DNA of 64,000 nucleotides, taken from NCBI GenBank assembly GCA_018715805.1, contig DVKX01000047.1:1-64000 (forward strand). Direction: 5' to 3'. The notes below the pieces were generated by a model that was given only the letters and a program-made list of their open reading frames with translations, was not told the DNA's origin and made no database searches. The first letter of the stretch is position 1. Every line of letters starts with the position of its first letter. Made by a program: the position numbers and the translations under genes. Source of the DNA: Candidatus Faecousia intestinigallinarum (lineage in GTDB: Bacteria; Bacillota; Clostridia; Oscillospirales; Oscillospiraceae). This document shows positions 60,398-64,000 of this stretch, one piece after another.

Positions 60398-61339
60398 ATG
60401 TCTTTTGTTCCTAAGACGCAGCCCTTCAGCGGCAAGATCAATGCCGTGACTCTGGGCACCGGTGACAAAGCTGTGGTCATCGGCGGTCAGAACGTGCTGC
60501 CCTTCTACACTTTCGACGCGCCCATTGAGCACGCGCCGAAGATCGGTGTGGAGATTTCCGACGCCGCCAACGAATGGGATGTGGCCGGCCTCCGCACTTT
60601 CTACGAAGGCTGCACCACCATGGCCGACTACGCCAAGCGGGCGGAGAGCATGGAGGGCGCAGACTTCCTGTGCCTGCACTTCGAGTCTGCCGACCCCAAC
60701 GGCGCCAACCGCTCCGTGGAGGACTGCGTCGCCGACGCCAAGGCCGTGGCCGAGGCGGTTGCCATGCCCATTGTGATTATGGGCTGCAAGAATATTGAGA
60801 AGGACGGCGAGCTTTTCAGCAAGATCGCCGAAGCCCTCCAGGGCAAGAACATCCTGGTGCTTTCCGCTCGTGCCGAGGACTACAAGACCGTGGGCGCTTC
60901 CGTTGCCCTGGCTTATGGTCAGAAGGTGGGCGCGGAGACTGCCGACGACATCAACCTGGCCAAACAGCTGAACATCATGCTCAAGGGTCTGACCGTGGCG
61001 CCCGAGTCCATCGTTATGAACATCGGCACCGCCGCCGTGGGCTATGGCTTTGAGTATGTGGCCTCCACCCTGGATCGCGTCCGCGCCGCTGCTCTGGCGC
61101 AGTCCGACGCCGACCTGCAAATGCCTATCATCTCCCCCGTGTCCTCCGATACTTGGGGTGTGAAGGAATCCACCGCTTCCGAAGAAGACGAGCCCACTTG
61201 GGGCTGCCGGGAAGAGCGGGGCATCGACATGGAAATCGCCACCGCCGCCGCCAACCTGGTGGGCGGTGCCGACGCCGTGATCATGCGTCATCCCGCCGCT
61301 GTCAGCACCATCAAGAAGTTCATTACCGAACTGATCTAA
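60398..61339 (+). CDS. acsD: Corrinoid iron-sulfur protein small subunit (CODH/ACS delta)
   Basis: A 313-aa TIM-barrel subunit that with AcsC forms the methyl-carrying corrinoid protein. It has VVIGGQNVLPFYTFDA near the N terminus, DPNGANRSVED and a C-terminal GGADAVIMRHPAAV. Length matches AcsD/CdhD-type delta subunits. ATG 60398 follows AAGGGGGATCATTACA, and the acsCE gene starts 21 bp after its stop. Confidence 0.96.
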   Translation: MSFVPKTQPFSGKINAVTLGTGDKAVVIGGQNVLPFYTFDAPIEHAPKIGVEISDAANEWDVAGLRTFYEGCTTMADYAKRAESMEGADFLCLHFESADPNGANRSVEDCVADAKAVAEAVAMPIVIMGCKNIEKDGELFSKIAEALQGKNILVLSARAEDYKTVGASVALAYGQKVGAETADDINLAKQLNIMLKGLTVAPESIVMNIGTAAVGYGFEYVASTLDRVRAAALAQSDADLQMPIISPVSSDTWGVKESTASEEDEPTWGCREERGIDMEIATAAANLVGGADAVIMRHPAAVSTIKKFITELI

Positions 61340-61360
61340 TTTGGAAGGAGGAACCATACA

Positions 61361-63640
61361 ATGGCATTGAAAGGTCTTGACATTTTTAAGCTGTCTCCCA
61401 AGAAGAACTGCAAGGAGTGCGGCAGCCCCACCTGTATGGCCTTCTGCATGAAGGTCGCACAGGGCGCGGCATCCATCGATAAGTGTCCCTACTTCTCCGA
61501 CGAGGCGAAGGCTGTGCTCAACGAGCAGACCGCGCCTCCCATGAAGACCATTACCGTGGGCAACGACCTGAAGCTGGGCGGCGAGACTGTCCTGTTCCGG
61601 CATGAGAAGACCCTGGTAAATAAGAACCTGTACGCCGTGTGCGCCTGCACCCATATGGACGATGCCGCCGTGGACACTAAGCTGGCGGATATGCAGAAGG
61701 TGGACTATGAGCGCATCGGCGAAAGAATGTACGTAGAGTTCGTGCTGTGCAAGCATCACGACGGCGACTCCGCCGAAAAATATGTGGCGCTGGTAAACAA
61801 GGCCGCCGCCACCGGCCGCGCCCTGATCCTTGAGTGCCGGGATGTGGAGGTTGCCAAGGCTGCTCTGGCTGTGTGCAAGGAGGGCAAGCCCATCCTGAAC
61901 GGCGCCACCCCTGACAACTGGGAGGCTATGAACGCCGCCGCTGCCGAGGCCGGCGTGACCTTGGGCGTATGGGCGTCCAACCTGTCCGATCTCTATGATA
62001 CCGTGAAGAATCTGGAGGCCGCCGGCAACAAGAATCTGGTGCTGGATGTCACCGCCGCCACCGCCAAGGAGACCCTGGCCAACGCCGTTCTGGTGCGCCG
62101 CACCGCCCTGAAGGACGGCGACCGCAGCTTCGGCTATCCCTCCATCGTGAACGTGGCCAAGCTGGCCAAGGGCGATCCTCGCCTCCAGACCGCTTACGCC
62201 GCTATGTTCACCGAAAAGTACGGCTCCATCATCGTCATGGAAAACATGACCTACGCCGAGGCGCTGCCTCTGTACGGCCTGCGTCAGAACATTTTCACCG
62301 ATCCCCAGAAGCCCATGAAGGTGGAAGCCAAGATCTATCCCCTGAACGGCGCCGACGAGAACAGCCCCTGCTGCCTGACTGTGGACTTTGCTCTGACCTA
62401 CTTCCTGGTGTCCGGCGAACTGGAGCGGAGCAATCAGCCTGTGAACCTGCTGATCACCGACGCTTCCGGTATGTCCGTGCTCACCGCCTGGGCTGCCGGC
62501 AAATTCTCCTCTTCCTCCATTAAGAAGTTCTTTGATGAGAACGATATTGAAAACAAGATCAAGTCTCGCACCCTGATCATCCCCGGTAAGGTGGCTGTGA
62601 TGAAGGGCGAGATCCAGGAGAAGCTGCCCGGCTGGAATGTGGTGGTAGGCCCCATGGAGGCTGTGCAGCTGCCCAAGTACATGAAGGATAAGGAATACGA
62701 GGCCGCCGCCAAGGCTGCCGCCGCTGAGAATGCCGCCAAGGTCACCACCACCGCCGAGGTGAAGGAGCTCTCCTTCGAGGAGCTGCTGGAGACCCGGGTT
62801 CCCAAGATCGAAGTGGTGGATATGGGCGTGCAGTATAAGGGGCATAATCCCGAAGCCAAGACTTTCGTCACCATCGGCGAGCGCATCCACTGCATTGCGC
62901 CCACCATCCGCAAGGCTATGGACGAGCGTGATCCCGAACCCATCCTGAAGCGTGCCGCCGAGCAGATCGCCGCCGGCGCTACTTACCTGGATGTGAACAT
63001 CGGTCCTGCTGAAAAGGATGGTCCGGAGCGCATGATGTGGGCTGTAAAGCTGCTGCAGGAGAACTTCAACAACGTGCCCCTGGCGCTGGATACCGCCAAC
63101 AAGAAGGCTATCGAGGCCGGTATCAAGGTATACAACCGCACCAACGGCAAGCCCATCGTGAACTCCGCCGACGCCGGTTCCCGTATCAGCTACATTGATC
63201 TGGCCGCCGCCAACGACGCCATCTGCATCGCCCTTTGCTCTGCCGACGGCATTGCCAAGGACAATGAGGAGCGGATGAAGCACTGCCACAATATGCTTGA
63301 GCGGGGCATGAGCCTGGGCATGACCTCCGACGATCTGTGGTTTGACCCCCTGTTCCTAGTGGTCAAGGGTATGCAGGACAAGCAGATGGAAGTGCTGGAG
63401 GCCATCAAGCTGTTTGCCGACGAGGGTCTGAAGTCCACCGGCGGCTTGAGCAACAACTCCAACGGCGCTCCCAAGCATGTCCGTCCCATCATGGACGCCA
63501 CCCTGGTAGCCATGGCCATGATGCAGGGTCTGACCTCCGCCATCGTGAACCCCAATGACCTGCGGCTGATGGAGACCATCAAATCCTGCGACATCTTCAA
63601 GAATCACGTGCTGTACTCCGACTCCTACCTGGAGCTGTAA
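61361..63640 (+). CDS. acsC-acsE: Fusion of corrinoid Fe-S protein large subunit (AcsC) and methyl-THF:corrinoid methyltransferase (AcsE)
   Basis: A 759-aa single ORF. Residues 1-about 445 are AcsC: the [4Fe-4S] motif Cys17-x2-Cys20-x4-Cys25-x16-Cys42, then the TIM-barrel and cobamide-binding region (TDASGMSVLTAWAAGKFSSSS, GPMEAVQLPKYMK). An Ala-rich linker (about 450-495) leads to a full AcsE/MeTr pterin-binding domain (TIGERIHCIAPTIRKAM, YLDVNIGPAEKDG, GLSNNSNGAP, VNPNDLRLMET). AcsE passes the methyl from methyl-THF to AcsC cobalt. The two are normally separate polypeptides. ATG 61361 follows GGAAGGAGGAACCATACA. Confidence 0.93.
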   Translation: MALKGLDIFKLSPKKNCKECGSPTCMAFCMKVAQGAASIDKCPYFSDEAKAVLNEQTAPPMKTITVGNDLKLGGETVLFRHEKTLVNKNLYAVCACTHMDDAAVDTKLADMQKVDYERIGERMYVEFVLCKHHDGDSAEKYVALVNKAAATGRALILECRDVEVAKAALAVCKEGKPILNGATPDNWEAMNAAAAEAGVTLGVWASNLSDLYDTVKNLEAAGNKNLVLDVTAATAKETLANAVLVRRTALKDGDRSFGYPSIVNVAKLAKGDPRLQTAYAAMFTEKYGSIIVMENMTYAEALPLYGLRQNIFTDPQKPMKVEAKIYPLNGADENSPCCLTVDFALTYFLVSGELERSNQPVNLLITDASGMSVLTAWAAGKFSSSSIKKFFDENDIENKIKSRTLIIPGKVAVMKGEIQEKLPGWNVVVGPMEAVQLPKYMKDKEYEAAAKAAAAENAAKVTTTAEVKELSFEELLETRVPKIEVVDMGVQYKGHNPEAKTFVTIGERIHCIAPTIRKAMDERDPEPILKRAAEQIAAGATYLDVNIGPAEKDGPERMMWAVKLLQENFNNVPLALDTANKKAIEAGIKVYNRTNGKPIVNSADAGSRISYIDLAAANDAICIALCSADGIAKDNEERMKHCHNMLERGMSLGMTSDDLWFDPLFLVVKGMQDKQMEVLEAIKLFADEGLKSTGGLSNNSNGAPKHVRPIMDATLVAMAMMQGLTSAIVNPNDLRLMETIKSCDIFKNHVLYSDSYLEL

Positions 63641-63724
63641 TCAACCGTATTCCCATTGCCGGGAGGGGTTCTCCCTCCCGGCAAAAGCGCATTTATCCCC
63701 AAAATTTCTAAAGGAGGAGAACTT

Positions 63725-64000
63725 ATGAGTGTACTAACCGATCTGATCTACGGCGGTTCCAACGCCGTAGCCGGTCTAACGGAAGGCGCTGTCAACGACG
63801 CCATTGCCAAGTATGGCGCGGACAAGGAGATCGCGTTCCCCGATACCGCCTACTACTTCCCCACCATCTATGCCGCCACCGGCGTGAAGGTGAAAACCCT
63901 GGGCGACCTGCCCGCCTGCGTGGGCGTGCTGAAAAGCCTGATTACCAACCAGGAGGATCTGGGACAGGCGCTGAATGCCGGTCTGGCTACTGCGGTGGGC
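63725..64000 (+). CDS. acsB: Acetyl-CoA synthase (CODH/ACS alpha subunit), 5' part
   Basis: The first 92 codons are present; the gene runs off the window. YGADKEIAFPDTAYYFPTI and VKTLGDLP match the N-terminal CO-channel domain of AcsB, which condenses methyl, CO and CoA at a Ni-Ni-[4Fe-4S] A-cluster. The start is somewhat shorter than in Moorella AcsB. ATG 63725 follows AAAGGAGGAGAACTT. A hairpin (CCGGGAGGG/CCCTCCCGG, 63660-63682) lies between acsCE and acsB. Confidence 0.93.
   Translation, partial: MSVLTDLIYGGSNAVAGLTEGAVNDAIAKYGADKEIAFPDTAYYFPTIYAATGVKVKTLGDLPACVGVLKSLITNQEDLGQALNAGLATAVG

Noticed and set aside
60380-63289. 969-aa ORF on the - strand
   Set aside because: It is antisense to acsD and acsC-acsE, low-complexity Gly/His-rich, with no motif. 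The + strand genes are unmistakable.

Overview
The window looks like a chromosomal segment of a GC-rich anaerobic clostridium, probably an Oscillospirales/Ruminococcaceae-type gut acetogen or a relative. The evidence is a T-box leader, a CIRCE operator, a YabE-type 3D-domain protein next to ksgA, SpoVAC, a THF riboswitch upstream of an ECF folate transporter, and most of the Wood-Ljungdahl pathway. The species assignment is inference. Coding density is high and most genes sit in short operons with overlapping start and stop codons.

Layout. 1-8.8 kb: an unidentified structured region, tRNA-Val, sfsA, a leftward ksgA-yjjG-like-cat-like operon, yabE, then T-box-thrS, a DUF218 protein, an M42 peptidase and tRNA-Leu. 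8.8-10.5 kb: an AT-rich island with a GNAT enzyme, a small membrane protein and decayed mobile-element gene remnants. 10.5-15.7 kb: hisS, an mgsA-like gene and minD leftward; CIRCE-groES-groEL rightward. 15.7-26.7 kb: a repeat-bounded intergenic element, a large ABC transporter with internal tandem repeats, a lipoprotein, a phosphatase and DUF2284 pair, an exonuclease, a glycosyltransferase continuous with rubrerythrin, nagB, an ECF S component and a palindrome-rich intergenic block. 26.7-35.7 kb: one long leftward operon trmH-dprA-topA-trmFO-plsX-rnc-glf-spoVAC. 35.8-41.5 kb: adenine deaminase, a zinc-ribbon membrane protein, and uxuA-uxuB-kdgF for hexuronate use.

41.8-49 kb and 58.4-64 kb form a one-carbon/acetyl-CoA region in two blocks. 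Block 1 is THF riboswitch-folT, a His-rich protein, the nickel protein CooT, fhs, fchA, a folD whose cyclohydrolase residues look lost, and a DUF1576 membrane protein. Block 2 is metF, cooC, acsD, a fused acsC-acsE and the start of acsB. Together they supply folate uptake, nickel handling, the methyl branch from formate to methyl-THF, methyl transfer to the corrinoid protein, and acetyl-CoA synthesis. The CODH subunit gene acsA and metV are not in the window. The 49-58 kb stretch between the blocks carries an Xre/membrane-protein pair, a CsoR-type metal sensor, trmB-mnmG, an M14 peptidase, two HAD phosphatases, a cysteine hydrolase, murI, udk and a DUF89 phosphatase.

The most interesting points are the AcsC-AcsE fusion, the fhs leader with duplicated hairpins, the apparently monofunctional FolD beside FchA, the MgsA-like protein lacking its catalytic aspartate, the glycosyltransferase-rubrerythrin read-through, the CooT/His-rich pair, and a compact terminator-promoter-RBS module at ksgA.
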